From an uncultured Oscillibacter sp. (lineage in GTDB: Bacteria; Bacillota; Clostridia; Oscillospirales; Oscillospiraceae), in the NCBI GenBank assembly GCA_902476875.1, contig CABSFC010000011.1:1-41443 (forward strand): a stretch of DNA of 41,443 bases. Reading direction: 5' to 3'. Below the pieces are notes generated by a model. The model was not told the origin of the DNA and ran no database searches. It saw only the letters and a list, made by a program, of their open reading frames with translations. Made by a program: the position numbers and the translations under genes. Shown here piece after piece: positions 1 to 7,612 of this stretch (its first letter is position 1; every line of letters starts with the position of its first letter).

Positions 1-63
1 CCCCCCTACCCCCCTTCCTCTCCCTCTCCCCCTGGCGCGAGAGATCATTTCCTCGGGGCCACG

Positions 64-100
64 AAAATGACAAAAGACCCCAGGCCGCAGCCCAGGGTCT
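64..100 (-). terminator. Rho-independent terminator of the phage early operon
   Basis: On the minus strand an 11-bp stem (with two G-T wobbles) and a 4-base TGCG loop lies at 75-100, followed by a T-rich stretch (TTTTGTCATTTT) at 63-74. It starts 6 bases after the stop codon of the last gene of the minus-strand operon, so it probably ends that transcript. The remaining bases 1-63 are C-rich on the plus strand, with no gene visible. Confidence 0.8.
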
Positions 101-106
101 CCGCTG

Positions 107-289
107 TTATGCTTGTGCTTTGCTTTTGGTGTCCACAAGCTCGTATGTCATACCGTAGCGCCGCCGTTGGCAGCGTCCGCAGGTGACCTTGTTGTTGATG
201 CCGTGCTTCACCGGGAGGCACAGCTTCTTGCCCTCGCTCTCAATGGCGATTGTGCAAGGGCGGCAGAGGTCCATCTTTTTGTATTCCAT
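107..289 (-). CDS. Small zinc-knuckle phage protein
   Basis: A 60-residue basic protein with two CxxC pairs (C9/C12 and C37/C40) and an extra Cys at 24, a pattern expected of a small treble-clef or zinc-knuckle fold. The start ATG at 289 shares one base with the TGA of the gene before it (TGATG), so translational coupling is likely; an in-frame extension further upstream runs through two other genes and is rejected. It is the last gene of the early phage operon and is followed directly by a terminator. I do not recognise a named family. Small CxxC proteins are common at the ends of Firmicutes phage replication operons, usually with unknown function. Confidence 0.65.
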   Translation of the reverse strand: MEYKKMDLCRPCTIAIESEGKKLCLPVKHGINNKVTCGRCQRRRYGMTYELVDTKSKAQA

Positions 290-477
290 CAGTCTTTCAC
301 CCCCGGAAAACTCTCCCGGACCTTCCCACCGCGCAGCTCGAACTCGACAATGTGATAGCGGCCCTGCGGGTGTATGTAGACCACCTCGCCCTTCATGGGC
401 TGCCGGGTGCTTCTGGCCTTGTCGTCCAGCTCGCAGAAGGTCTCCGGGTATCTCGTCACGATCTCTCCCAGCTTCAC
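289..477 (-). CDS. Small phage protein, unknown function
   Basis: A 62-residue protein with an N-terminal helix (residues 1-20) and a central strand-rich part around GEVVYIHPQGRYHIVEFE (residues 30-47), which suggests a small beta-barrel. The ATG at 477 overlaps the upstream stop by four bases (ATGA), and its TGA overlaps the next start, so it is embedded in a coupled operon. I recognise no catalytic motif. The 'modify page to cover a written record' look of its central motif recurs in short phage proteins, but I cannot assign a role. Confidence 0.6.
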   Translation of the reverse strand: MKLGEIVTRYPETFCELDDKARSTRQPMKGEVVYIHPQGRYHIVEFELRGGKVRESFPGVKD

Positions 478-773
478 TCTTTCGCTTCCTCCAGAGACTT
501 TTCAAGTTCCGCCAGTTTCTCTTCATCAGTTTCGATAAACAGGATGTCTCCCAAGCTCTTTGTCGTCTTATCATAAGCGCACAGGCCATGCCCCATCCCA
601 CGGGCAGCAGGGCCGGTCAGCTCCAGGATGTCGCTTTTCTCCAGTTTCTCCAGCAAATCCGCCCGACTCCAATCAGCACCCACCAGGCCGAAGCCGGGGT
701 TGTAGAAGGTGTGGATGCTGTCGCCGTCTGGGAGAATGGAAGCCGCCTGTTCCTTGGTGACATACACTTTCAT
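474..773 (-). CDS. Hypothetical phage protein
   Basis: A 99-residue acidic protein. The N-terminal half (about residues 1-60) looks globular and contains the motif FYNPGFGLVGADW; the C-terminal 25 residues are rich in Glu and Lys (EEKLAELEKSLEEAKE) and should form a helix or short coiled coil. The start ATG at 773 follows GGAGG and overlaps the stop of the MazF-like gene (ATGA). No family is recognised. Its place between a MazF-like protein and zinc-knuckle genes gives no direct hint of function; it is not an obvious MazE antitoxin because it lacks an N-terminal AbrB-type DNA-binding pattern. Confidence 0.6.
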   Translation of the reverse strand: MKVYVTKEQAASILPDGDSIHTFYNPGFGLVGADWSRADLLEKLEKSDILELTGPAARGMGHGLCAYDKTTKSLGDILFIETDEEKLAELEKSLEEAKE

Positions 774-1282
774 GCTCCAATCCTCCGTTCCATAGTCATG
801 CTGTCCAGCAGCCGCTCGTACAGCCCCTTGTAGGTGTCCCGCTCCGCCTCGGCCCGTACAAGGGCCAGCATGGAGCCGCTGGCCTCCCCGGCAGCGCAGC
901 CCTGCGGCTCCGCAGGGGCCGCCTCTGCGGGCCTTGCAAGGTCATACGCACCCAGTCCCAGGCCGGACATGATACCGATGTCTACCGCCACCAGCTCTGC
1001 CTTGGAGCAGCGGCCCACCCATTTGCCCAGGCGGCTCTTGTCCACGGTGTAGATATGCTCGCACAGGGCCGTACTCTGCACCGGCGTTGCGCGAATGGTG
1101 ATATGCTCCGGCAGCTCCCGCTTGCTGGAGGCGCTGCACATGACCACGGCCACCACTGGGCTGTTCTTGTTCAGTTCATCGCAGCTCACGATGATGCCGG
1201 GCCGGTCCTTCTCCATCTCGTGGCCGGTGGCGTAGGGGATCTCAACATAGAAGATTTCGCCGCGCTTGACCTCGTTGTACAT
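770..1282 (-). CDS. PemK/MazF-family protein with a C-terminal extension
   Basis: A 170-residue protein. Residues 1-110 match the PemK/MazF fold: KRGEIFYVEIPY at the start, DRPGIIVSCDELN (the usual RPxxVxS motif), VVAVVMCS, and a later VDKSRLGKWVG strand. In the family this is an mRNA endoribonuclease, the toxin of type II toxin-antitoxin systems. Residues 115-170 are an Ala/Glu-rich linker and a helical tail that normal MazF (about 110 residues) lacks. ATG at 1282 has GGAGG seven bases upstream; an in-frame TTG six bases earlier is less well placed. No MazE-like antitoxin is next to it. Such lone, extended MazF-like proteins are frequent in Firmicutes phage early operons and may act in host takeover rather than as an addiction module; that role is inferred. 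Confidence 0.8.
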   Translation of the reverse strand: MYNEVKRGEIFYVEIPYATGHEMEKDRPGIIVSCDELNKNSPVVAVVMCSASSKRELPEHITIRATPVQSTALCEHIYTVDKSRLGKWVGRCSKAELVAVDIGIMSGLGLGAYDLARPAEAAPAEPQGCAAGEASGSMLALVRAEAERDTYKGLYERLLDSMTMERRIGA

Positions 1283-1284
1283 AC

Positions 1285-1962
1285 TCAAACCTCCGTAATC
1301 GCAATATTGAAACGCTCACGCATGAGTTTCTTTTTCATTTCGTACTTGGCCGTCTTGGTGGCCTCGCTCTTGACATCCTCCACCACGGGCAGCCAGTACA
1401 CGGTCCCGGTCTTGTCCGGCAGCGTCGGCCTCTCGTATGCGAAGTCGGCCACATAGCGGATGGCCCGGACCCGCTCGCCCTCCGGCGTGATGTAGCTCTC
1501 CTGGAGGGTGTACTGCCTTTGCAGCTCCAGCTTTCGTATTTTTCCGGCCTGGAGCAGCAGCATCAACTCGTCGTACCTGCTGGCCTCCTTCTGGCTGGCG
1601 AAATGCAGGACAATTCCAGATGCTGTCACCCGCTCGGTGGGGCTGTTGTGGTACTTGGTCCCCTTGGGCTTGCCCAGCATCCCCATCTTCTCCATCACCT
1701 GCCGCTGGGCCGCAGGTCCCAAGCGGGCCAGATCAGCTCCGCTCAGTCCCATAGCTCGCGCCTCCTTCCGCTTCTCGCACCGGCGGGCCGGTCCATACCC
1801 CTGCCCGCGCTCAAACATCATGGGGAGCAGCAGCTTCCCGCAGACACCGCAGTAGCCAACGCCCCGGACGACTGCCACATACTCGCACTCGTCGCAGTAG
1901 TCGATCTCCCCGGTAGCTTCTCGCTCCAGAGCCAGGTCCAGCGGGGTCATGCCGTCACGCAC
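1285..1962 (-). CDS. DUF1064 domain protein with N-terminal zinc motif
   Basis: A 225-residue protein. Residues about 100-225 match DUF1064 as I know it: a KYHNSPT start, FASQKEASRYDEL, the LELQRQYTL strand, RYVADFAYE, VVEDVKSEATKTAKYEMKKKLMRE. The conserved D, E-D and K positions resemble a PD-(D/E)xK-like nuclease core, and the family is often found with phage recombination genes, so a role in Holliday-junction or flap processing is possible but unproven. Residues 20-45 add a CDEC...CGVC zinc-binding pair not always present in the family. GTG at 1962 has GAGGAGG nine bases upstream and is preferred over the internal ATG at 1950. It overlaps the next gene upstream by eight bases. Confidence 0.75.
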   Translation of the reverse strand: MRDGMTPLDLALEREATGEIDYCDECEYVAVVRGVGYCGVCGKLLLPMMFERGQGYGPARRCEKRKEARAMGLSGADLARLGPAAQRQVMEKMGMLGKPKGTKYHNSPTERVTASGIVLHFASQKEASRYDELMLLLQAGKIRKLELQRQYTLQESYITPEGERVRAIRYVADFAYERPTLPDKTGTVYWLPVVEDVKSEATKTAKYEMKKKLMRERFNIAITEV

Positions 1963-2365
1963 CCTGCTTCGCCTCCTCTGCCAGCAGCTTGCGCTTGCGC
2001 CGCTGGTAGGCGCTGTCGGCAGCAGCCATGCCAGGGTTTGTGAGGCGGCGCAGGCGCGCCTTTTCCCGCAGTTCCTCCGCGTGTTCCTGGTGATACCGCC
2101 GATGTCGCGCCCGCTCCTTCTCCGGGTCCCGGTTGCGGTCTTTCAGCTTGCGCCGCTCCTGGGCCTTGCCGTCATACCAGCCGATGTGCTTATAGCTGGC
2201 CGCATAGCACTTTTCGGAGCAGAAGTAGGTGGTGGCCTGCTTCTTTCCGTCCCGCTCCACCTGGCGGACCCAGGGCGTGTCCGCCGTGGTAACGATCTGC
2301 TTCCCGCAGGTCCCGCAGGAGCGAAACAGGGTCAGCCGGTTGGGAGTGTTCCGCCGGACGCTCAT
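1955..2365 (-). CDS. Zinc-binding hypothetical phage protein
   Basis: A 136-residue very basic protein. A CGTC pair (residues 17-20) and a CSEKC motif (about 49-53) enclose a short strand-rich region, a likely zinc ribbon of the FCSEKCY type seen in MYM or TRASH-like modules. Residues 65-136 are almost entirely charged (many Arg, Lys, Glu) and probably form a long helix that binds nucleic acid. It sits between the DUF1064 gene and a coiled-coil protein in the same operon with short overlaps on both sides. No named family is recognised. Confidence 0.6.
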   Translation of the reverse strand: MSVRRNTPNRLTLFRSCGTCGKQIVTTADTPWVRQVERDGKKQATTYFCSEKCYAASYKHIGWYDGKAQERRKLKDRNRDPEKERARHRRYHQEHAEELREKARLRRLTNPGMAAADSAYQRRKRKLLAEEAKQGA

Positions 2366-2709
2366 GTGGCTGTCTCCCTGGGGACCACACCCACGATGTA
2401 CTCCTTGGTTTTCTCGTCCTTCCGCGCCCGGATTTCATAGCGAGCCAGGATGTCGTCCACGCTGAACGCCGGGAGGGCCAGCCGCTTGCCCAGATAGGCC
2501 CCGGTCTCCTCGTCCGTCACATCCGCGCCATAGGTGAGCGCCGTCTGGGCGATGATGGCATCCACGCCCTGCTGTATTTCCGCCGCGCCCTTGTGGGCCA
2601 GCATGATGCTCTCGTGCTGAGAGGCGATGATCTTTTCCTGGTCAGAGGCCTTTTTCCTGTATCGGCCCAGCTCTTTCTCCAGAGCCTTGATTTTGTCACA
2701 GTTTCTCAT
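2362..2709 (-). CDS. Hypothetical phage protein with N-terminal coiled coil
   Basis: A 115-residue protein starting at MRNCDKIKALEKELG. Residues 1-55 are a heptad-like charged helix (coiled coil); the rest contains DVTDEETGAYLGKRLALPAF and a C-terminal strand KTKEYIVGVVP. The ATG at 2709 overlaps the previous stop by four bases (ATGA). An upstream in-frame extension exists but runs antisense-like through the previous gene and has no ribosome-binding site. Function unknown; position suggests an accessory early protein. Confidence 0.6.
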   Translation of the reverse strand: MRNCDKIKALEKELGRYRKKASDQEKIIASQHESIMLAHKGAAEIQQGVDAIIAQTALTYGADVTDEETGAYLGKRLALPAFSVDDILARYEIRARKDEKTKEYIVGVVPRETAT

Positions 2710-2921
2710 GTTTCCGTCCTTTCGTAATACCGCAGCAGGGAGGCAGCAACGGAGCAGCCTTTCCAGCCCTGGGGGCTGGCGCAGTAACGGTCTGTGTACT
2801 CCGCGTATGCCTCCCGGTCTGGAAACGCCACACAACAGCCGTTTTCACAATGGACCTTCAACCGCTCGTCCCACTTGAGGAACGGGCAGGTCCAGGTCTT
2901 GCTCGAATAGCCCGTACTCAC
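2706..2921 (-). CDS. Small cysteine-containing phage protein
   Basis: A 71-residue protein with Cys at positions spaced CPF...CENGCCV...CASPQGWKGCSVA, a pattern that looks like a small zinc-binding or disulfide-poor cytoplasmic fold. Several Clostridia phages carry a similar 'C-P-F-W-E-x-x-x-C-G-x-C-x-x-F-P-D' protein in the replication region, so homologues probably exist, but I know no function. The GTG at 2921 is preferred because AGGAGG lies eight bases upstream; an earlier GTG at 2927 would be only two bases from it. An 11-base gap separates it from the helicase-loader-like gene, the first clear gap in this part of the operon. Confidence 0.6.
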   Translation of the reverse strand: MSTGYSSKTWTCPFLKWDERLKVHCENGCCVAFPDREAYAEYTDRYCASPQGWKGCSVAASLLRYYERTET

Positions 2922-2938
2922 CGTCACGCCCTCCTGCC

Positions 2939-3457
2939 TTACTTGAGTTTCTTCTGGCCCCCAGTCTCGCCGGGCAACCCGATGGGGTTAGACCGTAGCA
3001 GCCGCTCATAGGTCCTCTCAAACTCCCAGCGGTTGAACATGGGGCTATCCGGCGGAGCGAATGCCTCCATGCCGCCCATCGCCTCGATGGCTTTTTTCGT
3101 CCTGGCTGGGAAACCCTCGTAGACGCTCTCCAGGGTCTCGCCCTCTCGCCGGTAGCGGACACTCTGGCACGCCATGAGCAGCGCGTGGTCGATTTCGCCC
3201 TGGATTTCTTTCAGCACAGTCTCCGCCGCCTCCCGCATCTCTGCGATGGTAGGCGGAAATTTGCAGGTCCGGCACACCCGGACAACAGCCTGCTGGGCTG
3301 TCCAAAAGTCGATGTCCCGCAGGCAGGTGGTCCACAGGGTGATCGTCGGGGCCAGCTTCTCCTTGAGGGCCTGCTGGTCCGGGGCCTTGAACATCTCCGC
3401 GTTGGGGTAGGCGATCATCAACACCGCGAAGATTTCCGTCATCTCGGCCCTGTTCAT
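2939..3457 (-). CDS. Replicative helicase loader/inhibitor, G39P-like
   Basis: A 172-residue protein. The N-terminal 80 residues fit the 'loader and inhibitor of phage G40P' family: MNRAEMTEIFAVLMIAYPNA, a tryptophan-containing LWTTCLRDIDF helix, and the KFPPTIAEMREAA motif. In phage SPP1, gp39 delivers the hexameric helicase gp40 to the replisome and blocks its ATPase until released; a similar role is inferred here. The C-terminal half (residues 90-172) is less conserved and probably flexible. ATG at 3457 overlaps the stop of the DUF4373 replication gene (ATGA), which supports joint function. No replicative helicase gene is present in the window, so the host DnaB/DnaC helicase may be the partner. 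Confidence 0.75.
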   Translation of the reverse strand: MNRAEMTEIFAVLMIAYPNAEMFKAPDQQALKEKLAPTITLWTTCLRDIDFWTAQQAVVRVCRTCKFPPTIAEMREAAETVLKEIQGEIDHALLMACQSVRYRREGETLESVYEGFPARTKKAIEAMGGMEAFAPPDSPMFNRWEFERTYERLLRSNPIGLPGETGGQKKLK

Positions 3458-4290
3458 GTGCCACTCCCAGAGAACTCGTTGTGCAGGTCCCGCAGCGCGT
3501 CCATCTTGTCGCCGGTGCTGGCCTGCTGCCTGCGGCCTCCGCTGGGTTGGTCATCCTTGAGGGCGAATACTCCAGCCCACGAGCGGGACACGCTCTGGTT
3601 CAGAATGGCGATTTGCGTGTTTCGGTCCGTGGACAGCTTCACCAGCTCCGTGAGCATCAGCTTCTTGGCCCGGTCCGTCATGGGCTTTTTGATTTTCACC
3701 CGCATTTCCTCGAAGCCTTGCAGAGCAGAAAGCAACTCGGCATCGCCGGAGGCGAAGTCCCCAAAGATATCTGCTTTGGTTTCCTTTCCTTTGCTTTGCT
3801 TTTCTTTGCTCTGCTTTGCTTTTCTTTTATTTGCATCGCTTTGCTCTGCATTTGCATCTCCGTTGCATCCGTCAGAGCCGCCCGAAACCTTGCAAGGCTG
3901 ATTTTCCCAGCGTTTCCGGGCTGCCTCTCTGCGGAGGTTGGATATGTCGTCAACCTTCCCCATCCGCCGGAGAAGGGAGGTGGAAAACAGGTATTTCCCA
4001 TCGTTCACCAAAAGGGTGTGCCCATCCTCGGAAAACTCGGTGCAGCAGTCGGTGATGATCTGCTCCAAACGGGAAGCATCTACCTGCATTTGCATAGCAA
4101 GCGTACTCCAGATGTATTTATTGACGGACAGCTTGTAGTCCGGCTGCTCCCGCAAAATCTCAATGAGCATGAAGTACACACCGTAGCCCTCCGCTCCATA
4201 GACGGAGCGGAGAGCCAGGATTTTAGGGTCGTTGCGGGCGTTGCAGTCGTGGGAGAAAAAATACGCGTCTTTCTCGTTGGTCTTTGGCAT
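3454..4290 (-). CDS. Phage replication protein, DUF4373 (Lin1244/Lin1753-like) domain
   Basis: A 278-residue protein. Residues 5-95 carry the Lin1244/Lin1753 N-terminal domain: YFFSHDCNARNDPKILALRSVYGAEGYGVYFMLIEIL, a winged-helix module in phage replication initiators. Residues 130-175 are a low-complexity linker made of repeated KAKQSKEKQSKGK-like units, encoded by a purine-rich repeat on the minus strand. A second helical domain follows (residues 185-245, ALQGFEEMRVKIKKPMT...), the part that resembles DnaD-like C-terminal modules. It lies between RecT and the helicase loader, the usual place for an origin-binding protein. AAGGAGG seven bases before ATG at 4290 fixes the start. Confidence 0.78.
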   Translation of the reverse strand: MPKTNEKDAYFFSHDCNARNDPKILALRSVYGAEGYGVYFMLIEILREQPDYKLSVNKYIWSTLAMQMQVDASRLEQIITDCCTEFSEDGHTLLVNDGKYLFSTSLLRRMGKVDDISNLRREAARKRWENQPCKVSGGSDGCNGDANAEQSDANKRKAKQSKEKQSKGKETKADIFGDFASGDAELLSALQGFEEMRVKIKKPMTDRAKKLMLTELVKLSTDRNTQIAILNQSVSRSWAGVFALKDDQPSGGRRQQASTGDKMDALRDLHNEFSGSGT

Positions 4291-4302
4291 AGATAGCCCT
4301 CC

Positions 4303-5259
4303 TTATGCAGGGGTCCGCGTTTCATCCTCGCCGCCGAACAGGCCGCTGGGAAGCTCCTGCGGGCCGTTGTTCTCCGGCACCCCGGTATCGGCCCCGGGAA
4401 GGGCCGCAGGCTCGTCCTCCGGCGTGTCCAGGTAGTTTGCCGTTCCATCGGCGTTCAAGGCCGCCTCGTCGCTTGCAAGAGCTTTCTGGAGGTCAATGGA
4501 CATGATGCCCCACTTGGAGATCAGCTGCCGCAGCATCGTCTTACAGGCCATGCCGTCGAAGTCCTTGTACCAGAAGGAGGAATACTTCCACTCGTCGCCC
4601 TTGGGGAAGTTGCCCGCCAGGAAGTCCTCGTAGGAAACGCGGCTGTACCGGCTGTCCTGGGCCTCCTTGCCGAACAGATGGAACGCCTGGGAGTAGCGGT
4701 CTGCGTGGGCCAGCATCTTCTCTCTGCTCCAGTACAGCACCTTGCGGAAGCCGTTGGTCAGCTCGAAGTAGGCGTAATAGCCCACCACAGGGCGGTTCTC
4801 CCGCTCGTCGTCGTCCTCCAGGAACTCCAGGATGGGGCGGCGGGTAAAGCGGTCCCGGCCCTTATACTCACCCTCTACCACAGGAAATGCGTCAAGGTCG
4901 AGGTACTGGCCGCTGCGCTCCGCGAGCTGGATGTAGCCCTTGTAGCCGAGCTGGAACTGCGCCACTCTGCCGCGCTTTTTGTCGTTGTAGGGGACGAGGT
5001 AATACTGGCCGAGCTGCGGAGATGGGGAGAGGTTCAAGCTCTCACCCAGCAGCGCGCCGGAGAGGATGGTGCCCGCATCGCAGGTCTGGAGGTCGGGATT
5101 GACCGCCACAGCGGAAGTGATGGCCGCCACAAACCGCTTGGCGTGGGCCGGGTCGCCCAGGGTATCGTTGACCAGCTTCTGGTACATCGGGGTTTTGATG
5201 GCAACGCTGAACTTGGGCTTGCCGGTGCCCTGCCGTTGCAAAGAATTGTTCACGCCCAT
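4303..5259 (-). CDS. recT: RecT family single-strand annealing protein
   Basis: A 318-residue RecT. The core motifs are clear: RFVAAITSAVAVNPDLQTCDAGTILSGALLGESLNLSPSP (residues about 43-82), QFQLGYKGYIQLAERSG, and WKYSSFWYKDFDGMACKTMLRQLISKWG (about 225-250). The family anneals complementary single strands and promotes strand invasion, working with a 5'-3' exonuclease; here the YqaJ gene two genes upstream is the probable partner. ATG at 5259 has AGGAGG eight bases upstream, better than an in-frame TTG at 5265. Its length fits the family; the C-terminal 45 residues are acidic, Pro/Gly-rich and probably disordered, possibly for protein contacts. Confidence 0.95.
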   Translation of the reverse strand: MGVNNSLQRQGTGKPKFSVAIKTPMYQKLVNDTLGDPAHAKRFVAAITSAVAVNPDLQTCDAGTILSGALLGESLNLSPSPQLGQYYLVPYNDKKRGRVAQFQLGYKGYIQLAERSGQYLDLDAFPVVEGEYKGRDRFTRRPILEFLEDDDERENRPVVGYYAYFELTNGFRKVLYWSREKMLAHADRYSQAFHLFGKEAQDSRYSRVSYEDFLAGNFPKGDEWKYSSFWYKDFDGMACKTMLRQLISKWGIMSIDLQKALASDEAALNADGTANYLDTPEDEPAALPGADTGVPENNGPQELPSGLFGGEDETRTPA

Positions 5260-5261
5260 GG

Positions 5262-6200
5262 TCAAATCCTCCTAAACGAAATATTGCGGGCCTTGAGCCA
5301 GTCGGACAGCTCCTTGGCCTGGTCTACCGTGACCTGGCACTCGAAGCGCAGAAGGTACACGGTTTTTGCCCATTCCGCTCCCGCAGCGGGGGCCGGGGAA
5401 ACAGGAGACTGCTCCGCACCACGCGCAGTCGCCTCCGCGCGCCGCTCCTCCGGCATATTTGCGGCGGGCTTTGCGCGCTGCTCCTCATACTCCCGCAGAC
5501 GGCGGGCGTTCTCCTGGAGGCGCGCCCGCTCCGCCAGGGCGGCGTTCAAATCCAGGGTCTCCAGGTACTTGAGCTTCACCGGCTCCAGGAACTCGCTTTC
5601 CACGGTGGACAGGACCTCCAGATCAGAACTGGCCTTATCCTCCGCCGCCACGATGGCCTCCCGGATCTTCTTCATGCTCACGCCGGTGTTGTACCACTCG
5701 TCCCGCCACAGCTTCTCGAAGGGGAGCAGCGTCCGCAGCTCGCCCACCGTCTCCTCGTAGACCTCCAGGATGGCGGCCCGCTTTTCCGCCCGGCGCTTTT
5801 CTTCAAACGCCTTGAGCTGGCCGTCGATGGCGGCGATGGGCTGGTCGATCAGTCCCACCAGTTCCTTCACCTTGGCCTCGAAGTCGGTATAGGGTGCCAT
5901 GCACTCCTTCTTGACTTCCTTCCGTTTGGTCTCCAGGGCCTCCCGCAGCTTGTTCAGCTTGGCCCGGTCCTCCTTGGCGGCCTTGATGCCGTCCTCCGTC
6001 ACCACCAGGCCGGTGTACAGCTCCAAACTCCGGGCCAGTTGGCCCTTCAACTCCTCGAAATTGAAGTCAATGGTCTTGGGCAGGGCTTCCAGGCTGCTGC
6101 CCATCACAAATTCCATGTTCATAGTGTCCTCCTTACAGTCGCAGGTCTCGCCCGCATCCAGGGCGGCCCCGCATCGTTCGCATATTCTTGGTGCCGTCAT
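5262..6200 (-). CDS. DUF1351 domain protein with an N-terminal zinc-ribbon extension
   Basis: A 312-residue protein if started at ATG 6200. The main part, from about residue 40 to 250, is a long charged helical region (KAAKEDRAKLNKLREALETKRKEVKKE...) typical of DUF1351, a phage family almost always next to RecT and an exonuclease; function unknown, perhaps a recombination cofactor. Residues 1-25 form a separate CERCGAAL...CDCKED mini zinc ribbon. A second in-frame ATG at 6122 (residue 27) has its own AAGGAGG five bases upstream, and the first ATG also has AGGAGG. Two products may therefore be made. An Ala/Glu/Pro-rich linker (230-265) precedes a C-terminal domain of about 40 residues. It overlaps RecT by a few bases. 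Confidence 0.8.
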   Translation of the reverse strand: MTAPRICERCGAALDAGETCDCKEDTMNMEFVMGSSLEALPKTIDFNFEELKGQLARSLELYTGLVVTEDGIKAAKEDRAKLNKLREALETKRKEVKKECMAPYTDFEAKVKELVGLIDQPIAAIDGQLKAFEEKRRAEKRAAILEVYEETVGELRTLLPFEKLWRDEWYNTGVSMKKIREAIVAAEDKASSDLEVLSTVESEFLEPVKLKYLETLDLNAALAERARLQENARRLREYEEQRAKPAANMPEERRAEATARGAEQSPVSPAPAAGAEWAKTVYLLRFECQVTVDQAKELSDWLKARNISFRRI

Positions 6201-6209
6201 CGTGTCCTC

Positions 6210-6869
6210 CTATATGGGCGGCAGCTTGAGGTTGGGCCGCTTCCGCTGCTGCACGCAGTCCCAGAAGCGTACCGCCTCCCGCTCAATCAAGGCGATGTCC
6301 TCCAGGCAGTCCGCCCGCTCGATTTTGTAGTGCCGGGTCTCCTTGCGGTCCTCTCCGTCTTGGGTGGTGTATTTGATCTGCACCAACAGCTCCACAAACT
6401 CCCATTTGGCCGCGAGCATCTGCTGGCACACCTGGGCATAGTAGTTGTCCGGGATGCGCCCCTTCCAATGGGACCAACCCACAGAGGAGAGGATTTCCGT
6501 GGTCTTGATCTCCAGGCCGCCCCGCCGGTTGGTCACACTCTCCAGCAGCTCGCCGTCCGGGGTGCAGGTGATGAAAGGATGCTCGCCATGCCGGATGATC
6601 TTGTAGGGAGTGAAGGACAGGCCATACTCCGGGTGGTCCAGCATAAAGAACTGCCGCAGCAGCGGCTCCGCGTCGTTTCCGTACTTCACAGCGGGCTTGT
6701 CCCCGATGTCCTCCGGCACGGCCAAACCGCATTTCTCCTCCCACAGCTCCACATTGGACTTCCAGGGGGAGATGCCCAGGAGGGCGGGAGCGTCCGACGC
6801 TCCCAGCCCATCCTTGCGGGCCTCCAGCCACTCGGCCCGGTCCTTGTAGATCGTGACCAGCGGCTCCAT
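6210..6869 (-). CDS. YqaJ-family viral recombinase (exonuclease)
   Basis: A 219-residue protein of the YqaJ/lambda-exonuclease PD-(D/E)xK family. Visible motifs: RKDGLGASDAPALLGISPW (residues about 18-36), the GNDAEPLLRQFF helix, then CTPDGEL with the catalytic Asp and LEIKTTE with the Glu and Lys of the ExK motif (about 100-125), and the YYAQVCQQMLA helix with a conserved Gln. It degrades one strand of double-stranded DNA 5' to 3' to feed RecT. ATG at 6869 overlaps the stop of the upstream gene (TGATG); an in-frame GTG just before it is possible. The order YqaJ, DUF1351, RecT is a standard phage recombination cassette. Confidence 0.93.
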   Translation of the reverse strand: MEPLVTIYKDRAEWLEARKDGLGASDAPALLGISPWKSNVELWEEKCGLAVPEDIGDKPAVKYGNDAEPLLRQFFMLDHPEYGLSFTPYKIIRHGEHPFITCTPDGELLESVTNRRGGLEIKTTEILSSVGWSHWKGRIPDNYYAQVCQQMLAAKWEFVELLVQIKYTTQDGEDRKETRHYKIERADCLEDIALIEREAVRFWDCVQQRKRPNLKLPPI

Positions 6870-7585
6870 CACATCATCACCACAACCTTGCCGTCGGCGA
6901 TCTCCTTGGACAGCTTATCGCCGAAGTAGCCCATGATGCGCTCCTTGGCGCTCATGGCCCACATGCCGCCATCAGCCTCGAACAGGCCCACATTCCCGTC
7001 CTCGTCCAGCCGCAGCAGGAACTCACTTTCCGGCTGCTCGACCTCCAGGAAGGTCCGATAAGGCCGCAGCATCACGCGGGGCTTGATCTGGACCGTTGCC
7101 TTGAGGGCGATGCCCTGGCGGGCCTCCACTTCCTGGCTCACGCCGTTGTCGTGGGAGGTCACACCGTTTTCCTTGCTGATGCGGGAGAGCAGGTCCAGCA
7201 GGTAGTTCACGCCCTCGCCGGGCGCAAACTTGCTCCGCAGCTCGATGATGGCCTTTTCATACTCCCGGAAGCCGTCCCGGAAGTCCGGCACATCGCAGGA
7301 TGCCTCGTACAGGTGGTCCCGGTCCATCTCGTCGTCGTAAGTAGAGAACACGGACACCTTCCGCGCGCCGTCCACCCGGATGAACAGGGGCAGGTTGTCG
7401 AACATGTCCAGCTCGTTGCGTACCAGCTTCACGATGCTGTCCAGGCCGGTCACGCTGATGCGGGAGGGGTGGGCCACATGAGGCGGGATGCGGTGCAGCT
7501 CGTGGTCGGAATAGGTGTCGCCGTTGATGGTGTAGGTCTTATTGTCCTTGAGGGAAACGAGGTACTGAATAGCTTTTTGCAACAT
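6869..7585 (-). CDS. DUF2303 (YfdQ-like) phage protein
   Basis: A 238-residue protein. The C-terminal half has the features I associate with DUF2303/YfdQ: a long strand-rich part with ALKATVQIKPRVMLRPYRTF, EVEQPESEFLLRL and LFEADGGMW. N-terminal residues include KTYTINGDTYSDHELHRI and a beta-rich central part. The function of the family is unknown; it is found in phage early operons near recombination genes, as here directly upstream of YqaJ. ATG at 7585 has GAGGAG seven bases upstream, so it is preferred to the ATG at 7603, which has no good site. A 27-base gap separates it from the gene before it. Confidence 0.7.
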   Translation of the reverse strand: MLQKAIQYLVSLKDNKTYTINGDTYSDHELHRIPPHVAHPSRISVTGLDSIVKLVRNELDMFDNLPLFIRVDGARKVSVFSTYDDEMDRDHLYEASCDVPDFRDGFREYEKAIIELRSKFAPGEGVNYLLDLLSRISKENGVTSHDNGVSQEVEARQGIALKATVQIKPRVMLRPYRTFLEVEQPESEFLLRLDEDGNVGLFEADGGMWAMSAKERIMGYFGDKLSKEIADGKVVVMM

Positions 7586-7612
7586 AGTGAAAACTCCTCT
7601 CATTTTGTAGGT

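Noticed and set aside
3780..3860. Repetitive TTTGCTTTGC-like DNA as a possible repeat element or array
   Set aside because: It encodes the Lys/Ser/Gln linker of the DUF4373 protein in frame; units are irregular and lack spacers.
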